A stretch of 64,000 bases of DNA from Leptotrichia hongkongensis (GCF_041538065.1 NZ_JBGORW010000004.1:1-64000); one strand, 5' to 3'; shown: positions 1-8,776, numbered from the stretch's first letter. Notes: generated by a model not told the origin, from the sequence alone. Program-made: numbers and translations.

Positions 1-146
1 TTATCTTCTATTGTCCTGCGATACTTTTTCGTATCGACAAGATATATATTATCATATCCCCTCCCCTTTGTCAACTACTTTTTTCCATTTTTTTAAATTT
101 TTTTCATACATGTGTCATACAGTCAAATACGACACCTATAACATAT

Positions 147-219
147 TAAAAAAGCATAGTAAAAATGATACTCCAATGCCTCTGAATATACTCAAAAAAG
201 TGCAATTCTTACTATGCTT
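147..219 (-). terminator. Candidate murE terminator, long-loop inverted repeat
   Basis: An 11-bp perfect inverted repeat (152-162 with 209-219) encloses 46 nt just downstream of the murE stop. On the minus strand the second arm runs into a T-rich stretch (147-153), as expected for an intrinsic terminator. The loop is unusually long for one, so it may be a folded small RNA or 3' UTR structure instead. The remaining bases to position 1 show no convincing gene. Confidence 0.5.
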
Positions 220-242
220 ATTATAATAATCTAATTATTAGA

Positions 243-1778
243 TTAAATATTGTTTTCCTCTTCTAAAATTTTTCTTACTGTTTCTCTATCATCAAAATGA
301 ATTTTTTGGGTTCCAATTATTTGATAATTTTCATGACCTTTTCCTGCAATTAATAAACTGTCTCCTTTTTTTAGTAATTTTATTCCATGTTTTATTGCTC
401 TTTCTCTATCTGAAATAATTAAATATTTATCAAACGGATATTTTTCATCTATAAGCCCTTTTTCTATATTTGCTAAAATATTTATTGGATTTTCTGTTCT
501 AGGATTATCTGACGTAAGAATAATATAGTCGCTAAATTGAATAGCTGCTTTTGCCATTTTGGGACGTTTCTCGTGATCTCTGTCTCCTCCTGCCCCAAAT
601 ATTGTTATTACTTGGTTATCTGTAATTTGTTTTAGTGTTTTTCCAACATTTAACAATCCATCATCTGTATGTGCAAAATCTACTACAATTCTTGCTTCCA
701 TATTGTTTTTTATTGTTTCAAATCTTCCTGGTACAGCTGGCATTGTTTCTAATTTTTTAATAATATCGTTCATTTTAATACCAAAAGATAATGCTGAAGC
801 CACACACCCAAGAACATTATATAAATTGTATTCGCCAACCAATCCTATTTCAAATTTATACTCTTCTTCGTATTCTTCATCCTTATCTTTAAAATGCGAA
901 TTTATTTTTTTAAAATAGTTTTTCAAATTTATCTTTACTTTCATTCCATTATTTGTGTAATTTAGAATATCTCCTAAAATATCAGCCTCTTCATTTTTTA
1001 TACTTACTGAAATATAATTATCTTTATTTTTTTCAGAATAAATTTTAGCACCATGTTCATCGTCAATATTAATTATACCTTTACCATTATTTTTATCATT
1101 TCTCAACATTGAAAATATTTTTTTCTTGGCATTAAAATAATTTTCCATCGTTTTATGAAAATCCAAATGATCTTGTGTTAAATTTGTAAATATTGCAGAA
1201 TCAAATTTCAACATGTCTACACGTCCTATTTCTAAAGCATGTGAACTCACTTCCATTATAAAGTAATCTGCACCTTTTTTTACACTTTTATCAATCAACT
1301 TAATTAACTCAAGTGATTCAGGAGTAGTATTTACTGTTTCAAATTCTTCATCTAAAATTCGATTTCCAGTTGTACCGATTCTAGCTGTTTTTTCTAAAAT
1401 ATTTTCCAAGATAAAACTTGATGTAGTCTTTCCATTCGTTCCTGTAATTCCAATAATTTTTATTTTATTTTGTGGATAACCATAATAATTAGAAGCTATT
1501 ATCCCTAATTTTTTCCGTATATTTTTTACTAAAACAAAACTTACATCATCAGCATTTTTATATTCCAAAATATTTATATTTTTTTCAGTTATTATTATCT
1601 TAGCTCCACTGTCAATTGCTTTTTGAATAAAATTATGTCCGTCTACAGTATTTCCAGCCATAGCCACGAATATAAAATCTTCTTTAATTTTTCTAGAATC
1701 GTATTCAATACCTTTTATTTCAAACTTTTTACCTTCCTTAAGAATTTCATATTCTACATCTCTAAATATTTCATTCAT
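243..1778 (-). CDS. murE: UDP-N-acetylmuramyl-tripeptide synthetase MurE
   Basis: Cytoplasmic Mur ligase that adds the third amino acid to UDP-MurNAc-L-Ala-D-Glu during peptidoglycan synthesis, using ATP. The 511-residue length fits the family. Visible are the ATP-binding GTNGKTT motif (about residues 113-119), TNLTQDHLDFH in the central domain, and DNPR at residues 424-427. DNPR is the known signature of meso-diaminopimelate-specific MurE enzymes, so DAP is the likely substrate, though related diamino acids such as lanthionine cannot be excluded. The ATG at 1778 follows a GGGAGAGAAG ribosome binding site. It is transcribed alone, divergently from the tRNA cluster. Identification is secure; substrate choice is inferred. 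Confidence 0.96.
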   Translation of the reverse strand: MNEIFRDVEYEILKEGKKFEIKGIEYDSRKIKEDFIFVAMAGNTVDGHNFIQKAIDSGAKIIITEKNINILEYKNADDVSFVLVKNIRKKLGIIASNYYGYPQNKIKIIGITGTNGKTTSSFILENILEKTARIGTTGNRILDEEFETVNTTPESLELIKLIDKSVKKGADYFIMEVSSHALEIGRVDMLKFDSAIFTNLTQDHLDFHKTMENYFNAKKKIFSMLRNDKNNGKGIINIDDEHGAKIYSEKNKDNYISVSIKNEEADILGDILNYTNNGMKVKINLKNYFKKINSHFKDKDEEYEEEYKFEIGLVGEYNLYNVLGCVASALSFGIKMNDIIKKLETMPAVPGRFETIKNNMEARIVVDFAHTDDGLLNVGKTLKQITDNQVITIFGAGGDRDHEKRPKMAKAAIQFSDYIILTSDNPRTENPINILANIEKGLIDEKYPFDKYLIISDRERAIKHGIKLLKKGDSLLIAGKGHENYQIIGTQKIHFDDRETVRKILEEENNI

Positions 1779-1878
1779 TTATACTTCTCTCCCTTTTCAA
1801 AGAATCTTAAAATTCTTGAATTTATTTTCATAAATATATTTTACCACTTTAAGTAAAAAAAATCTAGAAAAAAAGTTG

Positions 1879-1907
1879 TTGACAAATATAGAAAAATACT
1901 ATATAAT
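1879..1907 (+). promoter_or_regulatory. Consensus sigma70 promoter of the tRNA cluster
   Basis: A perfect TTGACA (1879-1884) and perfect TATAAT (1902-1907) are separated by 17 bp, the textbook optimum, about 33 bp before tRNA-Leu. A 7-bp hairpin with a 3-nt loop (1920-1936) lies between the expected start site and the tRNA. This is the strongest promoter match noticed in the window and fits stable RNA transcription. Confidence 0.9.
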
Positions 1908-1940
1908 ACTATTCGTAAGTTTACTTTTTAAGTAAAATTA

Positions 1941-2028
1941 GCCTTGGTGGCGAAATCGGTAGACGCACAGGACTTAAAATCCTGTGGGAATTTATCCCGT
2001 GCCGGTTCAAGTCCGGCCCGAGGCACCA
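1941..2028 (+). tRNA. tRNA-Leu (anticodon TAA)
   Basis: An 88-nt class II tRNA with a 7-bp acceptor stem (1941-1947 with 2018-2024), a long variable arm, a GGTTCAAGTCC T-loop region and an encoded CCA end. The anticodon loop is CTTAAAA, giving TAA, which reads UUA, a very frequent codon in this AT-rich genome. It is first in a three-tRNA cluster. Confidence 0.96.
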
Positions 2029-2050
2029 CTTAATAACAAACTTTCATTGT

Positions 2051-2127
<77 letters not shown>

Positions 2128-2130
2128 AAT

Positions 2131-2207
2131 GCCTAGATAGCTCAGTTGGCTAGAGCATACGGTTCATACCCGTAGGGTCGGAAGTTCGAATCTTCTTCTA
2201 GGCACCA
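2131..2207 (+). tRNA. tRNA-Met (anticodon CAT), elongator type
   Basis: A 77-nt tRNA, fully paired acceptor stem (2131-2137 with 2197-2203), encoded CCA, CAT anticodon. It lacks the initiator features of its neighbour. Elongator Met is the likely identity; a lysidine-modified tRNA-Ile(CAT) cannot be ruled out by eye. Confidence 0.88.
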
Positions 2208-2223
2208 TTAAATTAATTATGTT

Positions 2224-2254
2224 ATGCTTACAATTGATGTAGGTATTTTTTTTT
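2224..2254 (+). terminator. Intrinsic terminator after the tRNA cluster
   Basis: A 9-bp stem with two G-U pairs (2224-2232 with 2238-2246), a 5-nt loop and a run of nine T residues. It ends the tRNA transcript 30 bp before the monooxygenase-like gene, which may be expressed by read-through or its own weak promoter. Confidence 0.8.
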
Positions 2255-2284
2255 ATAAAATATATCTGGAAAGGAAATCAATTT

Positions 2285-2572
2285 ATGATTCATATATTAG
2301 CAAGTTTTGAAGTGAAAAATGATAAATTATCTGATTTTATAATTCTTTGTAATGAACTTATAGAGAAAAGCCGTAAGGAAAAAGGATGTATTTCATACCA
2401 TCTACAACAAAATACCGAAAAAGAAAATCATTTAGTATTTGTTGAGGAATGGGAATCTAATGAAGCTATTGAACAGCATAATGCAAGCGGACATTTTACT
2501 AGAATTGTACCATTATTAGTAGAAATGTGTGAAAATGCTCCAATTATTCAGACTTTTAATAAATTAGTTTAA
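2285..2572 (+). CDS. Antibiotic-biosynthesis-monooxygenase (ABM) domain protein, YgiN-like
   Basis: A 95-residue cytoplasmic protein consisting of one ABM fold (dimeric alpha/beta barrel). Family-typical features are the opening hydrophobic strand, the segment KEKGCISYHL in mid-protein and FVEEWES in the next strand, followed by a helix ending HFTRIVPL. Members include quinol monooxygenases such as E. coli YgiN and heme-degrading enzymes; the length suits the YgiN-like class. The true substrate cannot be read from sequence. The ATG follows AGGAAA. It stands alone between the tRNA terminator and its own terminator. Confidence 0.8.
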   Translation: MIHILASFEVKNDKLSDFIILCNELIEKSRKEKGCISYHLQQNTEKENHLVFVEEWESNEAIEQHNASGHFTRIVPLLVEMCENAPIIQTFNKLV

Positions 2573-2581
2573 AAATTTTTG

Positions 2582-2613
2582 AAATACAGTTGATTTATTG
2601 ACTGTATTTTTTT
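2582..2613 (+). terminator. Intrinsic terminator of the ABM gene
   Basis: AAATACAGT (2582-2590) pairs with ACTGTATTT (2601-2609) across a 10-nt loop and is followed by a T run. It sits 10 bp after the ABM stop codon. Confidence 0.85.
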
Positions 2614-2711
2614 GTTTTACAATTATATCATTTTGAAACTTAGATTTGCGATGTTATCAGCTTTATTGTTCAAAAATTAATTGTTTAACATAAAAATATG
2701 TTGAAAAATAC

Positions 2712-2739
2712 TTGACTAATAATAGGTTTAAATTATAAA
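2712..2739 (+). promoter_or_regulatory. Candidate promoter for the glycosyltransferase/tsaD pair
   Basis: TTGACT (2712-2717) and TATAAA (2734-2739) are 16 bp apart, about 108 bp upstream of the GT9 start. The rest of 2614-2846 is AT-rich and otherwise featureless. Confidence 0.5.
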
Positions 2740-2846
2740 ATATGAATAAAATCAAACTTAAAATATAAAGTTATTTTACTCGAATCTTGTGTTTGTTTTG
2801 TTAAATGAATTGAGTGAAATACTAGATTAATTAGATGAGGAAAAAT

Positions 2847-3890
2847 ATGAAAATATTAATAATAAGATTTAGTTCATTCGGAGATGTGGTTCTTACAACT
2901 CCAGTGATAAGGGCAATTAAAGAGAAGTATCCAGAGGCTGTAATAGATTTTATAGTTTATAATACTTTTTCTGAGGCAATTTCATTGAATCCTGAAATTA
3001 GAAATTTGATAATTTTTGATAAAAAGAAAAGCAAGGATAGAAATTATATAAAAAATATTGTAAATAAACTAAAAATAGAGAATTATGACTATGTTATTGA
3101 TTTACATTCCAAATTTCTTTCTAGAATTATTGGAAAAAGCCTTGAAAACAAGAATACTCAGTATTGCCGATATAAAAAGAGAAAATGGTGGAAAACTATA
3201 CTTGTAAAAGCGAAACTTATTACATATAATGCAGATTGTACCATTGTTGAGAGTTATTTTACAGCATTAAAAAAATTGGGGATAAGTTTTTCTGACAAAA
3301 ATATGAAAAATGGATTTGGAGATAATCTGGAATTTTATATTGACAAAAAAATGGAAGAAGAATTTATACAAAAATATGATTTGAAAGATGGAAATTATTT
3401 TGTGCTAGCTCCAGGAGCCTCCAAATTTACGAAAAAATGGCCTTATTATGATGAACTGGCAAAAAAGATTCTCGAAAATGAAAGTAAATTTGTAAAAAAT
3501 AATGAAAAGTTGAGAATTTTTGTGATTGGCGGAAAAGAAGATGCGAATGTTGTAAAATCTGATGGAGATAAACGAGTGATTGATTTGTGTGGAAAAATTT
3601 CTTTTAAGGAAAGCGGAATATTGCTGAAATATGCCAAAGCAGCAATTGTAAACGATTCAGGCCCTTTCCATATAGCAAGAGCTGTAAAAGCCAAAACTTT
3701 TGTATTTTTTGGGCCGACTGACCCGAAATTATTTTCCTTTGAAAAAAGTACATTTTTACTGAATAATCCAAGCTGTCCGCCACATTCACTTTATGGAGAT
3801 GATAAATTTCCTAAGAAATATGCAGATTGTATGACTGGGATTTCTGTAGAAACCGTATTTGACAAAATTGTTAAGGAATACAAAAATTAA
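2847..3890 (+). CDS. Glycosyltransferase family 9 protein (heptosyltransferase-like)
   Basis: GT-B fold enzyme of the WaaF/WaaC/WaaQ group, which transfers heptose from ADP-heptose onto lipopolysaccharide core at the inner face of the inner membrane. Family signs are the N-terminal motif ILIIRFSSFGDVVLTTP, a second Rossmann domain with LAPGA.S..KKWP, and NDSGPFHIARA plus FFGPTDP near the C-terminus. About 347 residues is normal. I chose the ATG at 2847 because GAGGAAAA lies just before it; an in-frame ATG at 2835 has no such site. It is followed 40 bp later by tsaD. The exact acceptor is unknown. Confidence 0.88.
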   Translation: MKILIIRFSSFGDVVLTTPVIRAIKEKYPEAVIDFIVYNTFSEAISLNPEIRNLIIFDKKKSKDRNYIKNIVNKLKIENYDYVIDLHSKFLSRIIGKSLENKNTQYCRYKKRKWWKTILVKAKLITYNADCTIVESYFTALKKLGISFSDKNMKNGFGDNLEFYIDKKMEEEFIQKYDLKDGNYFVLAPGASKFTKKWPYYDELAKKILENESKFVKNNEKLRIFVIGGKEDANVVKSDGDKRVIDLCGKISFKESGILLKYAKAAIVNDSGPFHIARAVKAKTFVFFGPTDPKLFSFEKSTFLLNNPSCPPHSLYGDDKFPKKYADCMTGISVETVFDKIVKEYKN

Positions 3891-3930
3891 AAATTAAAGA
3901 GAAAAACGAAAAAAAGAAAGAGAGAAAACG

Positions 3931-4953
3931 ATGAAAATACTTGCATTTGAAACATCCTGTGATGAAACTTCTGTTGCAGTTGTAGAGGATGGAAAAAAGA
4001 TTTTAAGCAATATTATTTCCACTCAGATTGATATTCATAAGGAATTTGGAGGAGTAGTTCCTGAAATTGCCTCACGGCATCACATTGAGAATATTTTACC
4101 AGTATTTACTGAAGCTCTGGAAAAAGCAAATTGTCAATTAAGCGATATTGATTACATCGCTGTAACAAATACTCCCGGGCTTATCGGTTCCCTGCTTGTT
4201 GGCTTGATGTTCGCAAAATCCTTGAGTTATGCCAACAACATTCCACTACTTCCAGTAAATCACATTAATGGGCATATTTTCTCAAGTTTTATTGATAACG
4301 ATGTAAAATTACCTGCAATATCACTAGTTGTATCAGGCGGGCATACAAACTTGTATTATATTTTCGAAGAAAATGGAAAAATAATTACTGATTTGCTTGG
4401 TGAAACATTGGACGATGCCGTTGGAGAAACTTATGATAAAATTGCAAGAATATTGGGATTAGAATATCCAGGAGGGCCACATATTGATAGACTATCAGTA
4501 AACGGAGAAGATATTTTAAAAATAAAAAAACCAAAAGTTGACGGCTACAACTTCAGTTTTAGTGGAATAAAAACTTTCATAACTAATTATGTAAATAATC
4601 AAAAGATGAAAGGTAATCCCATTTCAAATGAAGATATTGCAAAATCTCTTCAGGAAATTATTGTAAATGTCTTATATGATAAAATATTGATAGCTGTAAA
4701 GGAAAAAAACGTGAAAACGATTCTTGTCGCAGGTGGTGTTTCAGCAAACAGAAGGCTTCGTGAGAAATTTTTAGAATTTAAGAATATTCAAACTAATGAA
4801 GGGAATCAAATAGAAGTTCATTTTCCAAAAATGGAATATTGCACTGATAATGCAGCTATGATAGGTGTTGCAGCTTATTATGACTTGAAGAATAATTCTC
4901 AAATTGAGCTAGAAAAACAATATGATGTAGATGCGATTTCTACTAAAAATTAG
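3931..4953 (+). CDS. tsaD: tRNA N6-adenosine threonylcarbamoyltransferase TsaD
   Basis: Catalytic subunit that moves the threonylcarbamoyl group from TC-AMP onto A37 of ANN-decoding tRNAs, acting with TsaB and TsaE in the cytoplasm. The 340-residue ASKHA-fold protein begins with the typical ILAFETSCDETSVAVV, has the metal-binding HHIEN and NHINGH histidines, the VSGGHTNLYY nucleotide loop, LGETLDDAVGE, and C-terminal VAGGVSANRRLR. The ribosome binding site is GAAAGAGAG. It follows the GT9 gene with a 40-bp gap and is probably cotranscribed. tsaB and tsaE are not in the window. Confidence 0.97.
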   Translation: MKILAFETSCDETSVAVVEDGKKILSNIISTQIDIHKEFGGVVPEIASRHHIENILPVFTEALEKANCQLSDIDYIAVTNTPGLIGSLLVGLMFAKSLSYANNIPLLPVNHINGHIFSSFIDNDVKLPAISLVVSGGHTNLYYIFEENGKIITDLLGETLDDAVGETYDKIARILGLEYPGGPHIDRLSVNGEDILKIKKPKVDGYNFSFSGIKTFITNYVNNQKMKGNPISNEDIAKSLQEIIVNVLYDKILIAVKEKNVKTILVAGGVSANRRLREKFLEFKNIQTNEGNQIEVHFPKMEYCTDNAAMIGVAAYYDLKNNSQIELEKQYDVDAISTKN

Positions 4954-4964
4954 AAAAATACTAA

Positions 4965-5050
4965 TGGCACAGTCAATAGGAATTATCATTTTGGTTGTGC
5001 CAAAATAATAAAAAAATAATCGCTACTATTTACTATAATAACGATTATTT
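4965..5050. terminator. Two hairpins between convergent genes
   Basis: TGGCACA (4965-4971) pairs with TGTGCCA (4996-5002), and AAATAATCG (5014-5022) pairs with CGATTATTT (5042-5050). The second is followed on the minus strand by a T-rich run and likely ends the HAD operon; the first probably ends tsaD transcription, though its T tract is poor. Confidence 0.55.
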
Positions 5051-5121
5051 CGAAATTTGTTTAGAACTTTTTTATCAAACAAATACTATTGCGATACTAA
5101 TTTAATCTTTTTTCTGTAAAA

Positions 5122-5946
5122 TTAAAGGTTTTTTGCTCTTTCCAAAAACAATTCCTGTAATTTCACAGCTTCTCCATCTTCCGTATTTTCTCCAACAAAT
5201 TCAAAATCTTTTGGTAACAGTTTTCTTAGCCTGTCAATAGAATTTCCCATTGCATAACCTTTTCCAACCATTGTAAGCATTTCAAAGTCATTTTCACCAT
5301 CACCAAAGGCTACTGCATCCTTTAGTTCCAAGCCTTGCCTTTCTAATAGGAATTTTGCCGCTGCTCCTTTGTTTGCACCTTTTGCCATAACTTCCATACA
5401 GTAATCACTTACAAAGATAACATTTACATCATCTGTTATTTTCAAGATGGCTTTTTCCAAGTTTGTAAGCTGCTCATGATCTCCAATGTAGAATATTTTT
5501 AATATATCCAAATTTTTTAGTTCATCTTTTGGAACTTCTTTAAAATCAACTTTTACATCTCTTGGAATTCTGTCATACACTTTTTGAGCCGTTCCTTTTG
5601 TGATAATCCAGTCATTTCCTGAAAAAATGTTTAGGTGTGAACCTTCGGCAATATTTTCATAATCAAGTTCCAATATTGCTTTTGCTGCTTTGCTTGACAA
5701 TCCTTTTTCATATATCATATTTCCATCTGCATCAAAAATTCTTGCACCATTTGCTGCTATAACTGGAATCTTTACTTCAAGCTGTTCAGTCACATATCCT
5801 ATCTGATCATAGCTTCTGCCTGAGGCAATATAAAAATTTATTCCTTTTTTTATTATTTCTTTTATTACATTTTTAGTAAATTTAGTAACATGATGACCTC
5901 TGCTTAGCAAAGTTCCATCCAAATCACTAATAACTGCTTTATACAT
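5122..5946 (-). CDS. Cof-type HAD-IIB family hydrolase (paralog 1)
   Basis: Cytoplasmic phosphatase of the haloacid dehalogenase superfamily, Cof/YidA type, usually acting on sugar phosphates or similar small phosphoesters. Motif I DLDGTLL opens the protein, SGRSYDQ is in motif II, and GDGENDFEML gives motif IV with the cap domain in between. 274 residues is typical. The ATG at 5946 is preferred because AAGGAAAAC precedes it; seven extra codons upstream have no such site. It is the last gene of a HAD-CheY-HAD-HAD cluster and is more diverged than the other two paralogs. Substrate unknown. Confidence 0.9.
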   Translation of the reverse strand: MYKAVISDLDGTLLSRGHHVTKFTKNVIKEIIKKGINFYIASGRSYDQIGYVTEQLEVKIPVIAANGARIFDADGNMIYEKGLSSKAAKAILELDYENIAEGSHLNIFSGNDWIITKGTAQKVYDRIPRDVKVDFKEVPKDELKNLDILKIFYIGDHEQLTNLEKAILKITDDVNVIFVSDYCMEVMAKGANKGAAAKFLLERQGLELKDAVAFGDGENDFEMLTMVGKGYAMGNSIDRLRKLLPKDFEFVGENTEDGEAVKLQELFLERAKNL

Positions 5947-5969
5947 AAGTTTTCCTTCTTTCTTCAATC

Positions 5970-6782
5970 TTATAAATCAAATATTTCTCGAACTTTTTTT
6001 GCCATTCCATCATTTGCATTGCTTCCAATAACCTCTGTGTCCGTTAATTTTTCAAGCAATAAATAAATTGAATTTTCCATTGCAAATCCAAGCCCTGTTT
6101 GAGTTATCAAGTCATAGTCATTCAGTCCGTCCCCAAATGAAACAGCATCCTTCAATGTCAATCCATCTCTTTCCAGCAGCACTTCTGCCGCTTTGGCTTT
6201 GTTACAATCTGCAGGAAAAACCTCCAGACTTCCTTCATTTGCAAATAAAAGACTTATATTTTCCTCACCAATTACTCTTTTTATTTCATTTTCCAGTTCC
6301 AGTAATTCGTCATGATCTTCTCCAAGGAAAAAGATTTTTGTAAAGTCTTGTTTTTTAAATTCTTCAGGATTAATCTGTTGTGGGTATCTAGTTCTATCAG
6401 GCTTCTTGTTATAAAAATATTCCCTCAAATTTTCTGTAACAAACCAGTTTGGTCCGGCATACCCAGTTATAATAATATCTTTTCCAAATGACTTATAATC
6501 AATATTCAGAACTTTATCTAAATATTCTCTTTTTAGTTTATTTGAAAAAATCTCATTTCCGTTTTCATCAAAAGCAACAGATCCATGTGAAGTAATCAAA
6601 GGAACTTGTACACCAAGCTCATCCATAGCTTCCTTTGCTCCTAAATAATTTCTTCCAGTTGCAATATAAAACTTAATTCCTTTTTTTATAAGCAGTTTTA
6701 CTGTTTCTTTAGTAAATTCACTTACTTTATGCTCTGCATTTAAAAGTGTTCCGTCCAAATCAGTTACAACAGCCTTAAACAT
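5970..6782 (-). CDS. Cof-type HAD-IIB family hydrolase (paralog 2)
   Basis: A 270-residue HAD phosphatase with motif I DLDGTLLNAEHKV, motif II ATGRNY, and motif IV GDGLNDYDL. It is closely related to paralog 3 at 7303: their last 38 residues differ at only three or four positions, which indicates a recent local duplication. The stop lies 23 bp before the start of paralog 1, so the two are cotranscribed. The ribosome binding site is AAGGAG. Substrate is unknown; such enzymes often hydrolyse flavin, pyridoxal or sugar phosphates. Confidence 0.9.
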   Translation of the reverse strand: MFKAVVTDLDGTLLNAEHKVSEFTKETVKLLIKKGIKFYIATGRNYLGAKEAMDELGVQVPLITSHGSVAFDENGNEIFSNKLKREYLDKVLNIDYKSFGKDIIITGYAGPNWFVTENLREYFYNKKPDRTRYPQQINPEEFKKQDFTKIFFLGEDHDELLELENEIKRVIGEENISLLFANEGSLEVFPADCNKAKAAEVLLERDGLTLKDAVSFGDGLNDYDLITQTGLGFAMENSIYLLLEKLTDTEVIGSNANDGMAKKVREIFDL

Positions 6783-6899
6783 TTGATTTTTTCTCCTTTT
6801 CTAAGTTTACATATTTTATTTTACTAAACCATTTTCTATAGATACTAAAACAAATAAAAAATCATTATATTTAAAAATTTATAAAGACAAAAAAACAAA

Positions 6900-7262
6900 C
6901 TATAAAAATAATTTTGAAAATTCATTCATAAATTCATCTTCATCAAAAGGCTTTGATAAAAATGCCTTTGCTCCAGCTTCTTTTCCCATTTTCATATAAT
7001 TTGGAAACATAACCATTGTGCTGCAAATCATAATTTTGGCATCCTTGTCAAAATCCGTGATGACTTGTGTGGCTTTTAATCCATGCATTCTTGGCATATT
7101 TATATCCATTGTTACGATTGCAGGATTTACTTTTTTATACATTTCCACAGCTTCCAGTCCATCGCCTGCTTCAAATACCTTGTATCCTTGTTCCTCTAAA
7201 ATATCTTTTATATCTTCCCTAATATAAGATGTATCATCTACAACTAATGCTACTTTGTTCAT
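6900..7262 (-). CDS. Stand-alone CheY-like response regulator receiver
   Basis: A 120-residue single receiver domain without output domain. The acidic pair D9-D10, the phosphoacceptor D53 in TMDINMP, the S81/T82 switch position and K104 in SKPF are all present, so it should be phosphorylatable. No kinase, chemotaxis or flagellar gene is in the window. It lies between two nearly duplicate HAD phosphatases in the same orientation, 40 bp after one of them, suggesting cotranscription. In such single-domain proteins the output is protein-protein contact; partner and signal are unknown here. Confidence 0.9.
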   Translation of the reverse strand: MNKVALVVDDTSYIREDIKDILEEQGYKVFEAGDGLEAVEMYKKVNPAIVTMDINMPRMHGLKATQVITDFDKDAKIMICSTMVMFPNYMKMGKEAGAKAFLSKPFDEDEFMNEFSKLFL

Positions 7263-7302
7263 TATTTACCTTCCCTCTCTTATTTATTCATAAAATACTT
7301 TT

Positions 7303-8109
7303 TTAAAGATTAAAAATTTCCCTTACTTTCTTAGCCATTCCATCATTTGCATTACTTTCGATAACTTCTGTATCTGTCAATTTCTCAAGCAATAAATAAA
7401 TCGAATTTTTCATTGCAAACCCTAATCCAGTTTGTGTTATTAAATCATAGTCATTAAATCCATCTCCAAATGAAACAGCTTCTTGCAATGTCAATCCGTC
7501 TCTTTTTAATAAAAATTCTGCTGCAACAGCTTTATCACAGTCTTTTGAAAAAATTTCCAGACTTTTTTCATTTACAAATACTATATTGACTTCTCCGTTT
7601 GTTATCCTCCGGACTTCCTTTTCTATTTCTAGCAGTTTTTCGTGTTTACCTAAAAAAAATATTTTTGTAAAAGCAAGTTTTTCAAAGTCCTCCCATTCAA
7701 TCTGCTCCGGATATTGCTTTCTATTCGGCTTTTGAGCATAAAAATAGTCCCTGGCATCTTCTGTTACGTACCAATGATTACCTGAGAATCCATTTAAAAT
7801 TATTCCCTTGTCAAATGATTTATAGTCAATTGAAAAAATTTTATCCACGTATTTTTGCTCAATATTGTTGATGTAAATTTCTAAACCATCTTCATCTATG
7901 ATTCTAGCGCCATTTGATGTAATTAGTGGTATTTTAAAGCCAATTTCATCCATTATCTCTTTTGCACCAGTGTACCCACGTCCAGTTGCAATATAGAATT
8001 TTATTCCTTTTCTTAGCAATAATTCAATTGTTTCTTTCGTAAATGAACTAACCTTATGCTCTTCATTTAAAAGTGTTCCATCTAAATCACTTACAACAGC
8101 TTTATACAT
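7303..8109 (-). CDS. Cof-type HAD-IIB family hydrolase (paralog 3)
   Basis: A 268-residue HAD phosphatase, first gene of the HAD-CheY-HAD-HAD cluster. Motif I DLDGTLLNEEHKV, motif II ATGRGYTGAKE and motif IV GDGFNDYDL are intact. It is a close paralog of the gene at 5970. The ATG at 8109 is chosen because AGGAGG lies about 10 nt before it; a 14-codon upstream extension has no site. Substrate is not determinable from sequence. Confidence 0.9.
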   Translation of the reverse strand: MYKAVVSDLDGTLLNEEHKVSSFTKETIELLLRKGIKFYIATGRGYTGAKEIMDEIGFKIPLITSNGARIIDEDGLEIYINNIEQKYVDKIFSIDYKSFDKGIILNGFSGNHWYVTEDARDYFYAQKPNRKQYPEQIEWEDFEKLAFTKIFFLGKHEKLLEIEKEVRRITNGEVNIVFVNEKSLEIFSKDCDKAVAAEFLLKRDGLTLQEAVSFGDGFNDYDLITQTGLGFAMKNSIYLLLEKLTDTEVIESNANDGMAKKVREIFNL

Positions 8110-8176
8110 AATAAAATTTCCTCCTATATTGATTTTAACACATTCCACCAAAAATTTGAATTAAAATTTTAAAAAC

Positions 8177-8206
8177 TTGCAAAAATTCATACAATAATGA
8201 TACAAT
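8177..8206 (+). promoter_or_regulatory. Promoter of the thioredoxin-like gene
   Basis: TTGCAA (8177-8182) and TACAAT (8201-8206) are separated by 18 bp, with a TGA extended -10 element directly before TACAAT. The ATG follows at 8245. Confidence 0.65.
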
Positions 8207-8244
8207 ACTAAAAGGAATAAAAATAAATTTGTGAGGTGAAAAAT

Positions 8245-8721
8245 ATGGGAACATTTGAAGATTATTTAAAATTTGAAGTAACTGAGGCAGAAGAAGATAA
8301 AAAGCAATTAAGAATTATAGAAAAAATTTCTTTATCTGAAGAAACTGAAAAAGCTATCAAAAATATAGACAAAGACATTACAATTATTGCAGTAGCACAG
8401 GTTTACTGCCCAGACTGCCGTGCAACTATCCCTTTCTTAAAAAAATTCAGTGACTTGAACAACAAAATAAAAATTGACTATCGTTCAAGAGAAACTGCCA
8501 AAGAATTTTTTCCAGATACAGATGAAAGAATTAAAATACCTACATTGATTTCATATGTTGATGGAAAATACAATATTTTCTGGAATGAATTTCCAGCTGT
8601 AGTAAAAAAGGAAATGGATAAAAATCCAGAAAATTTTGAAGACATTAAGTACAATTTTAGAATTGGAAAGTTTAATGCACAAATTGAAAAAGAACTAGTT
8701 GACTACTTAACTTCTTTATAA
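8245..8721 (+). CDS. Thioredoxin-like family protein with CPDC motif
   Basis: A 158-residue cytoplasmic protein with a thioredoxin-fold core: strand ITIIAVAQVYCPDCRATIPF contains a CxxC active site (CPDC), and KIPTLISYVDGKY contains the cis-Pro-type segment of thioredoxins. A helical N-terminal extension of about 45 residues precedes it. It may be a thiol-disulfide reductase, but the partner is unknown. I start it at ATG 8245, six bases after GAGGTG; the GTG inside that site (8236) is not a likely start. It is monocistronic between its own promoter and terminator. Confidence 0.8.
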   Translation: MGTFEDYLKFEVTEAEEDKKQLRIIEKISLSEETEKAIKNIDKDITIIAVAQVYCPDCRATIPFLKKFSDLNNKIKIDYRSRETAKEFFPDTDERIKIPTLISYVDGKYNIFWNEFPAVVKKEMDKNPENFEDIKYNFRIGKFNAQIEKELVDYLTSL

Positions 8722-8727
8722 AGAAAA

Positions 8728-8776
8728 AAGCAGGGAATAAGAAGATTTACATACTCTTTCCTTGCTTTATTTTTTC
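8728..8776 (+). terminator. Intrinsic terminator of the thioredoxin-like gene
   Basis: AAGCAGGGAA (8728-8737) pairs with TTCCTTGCTT (8758-8767), one G-U pair, followed by a long T-rich run. The bases between here and 8927 hold nothing recognisable. Confidence 0.8.

Noticed and set aside
11..226. 71-codon open frame at the left edge
   Set aside because: Overlaps the terminator-like repeat after murE, no ribosome binding site, low-complexity translation.
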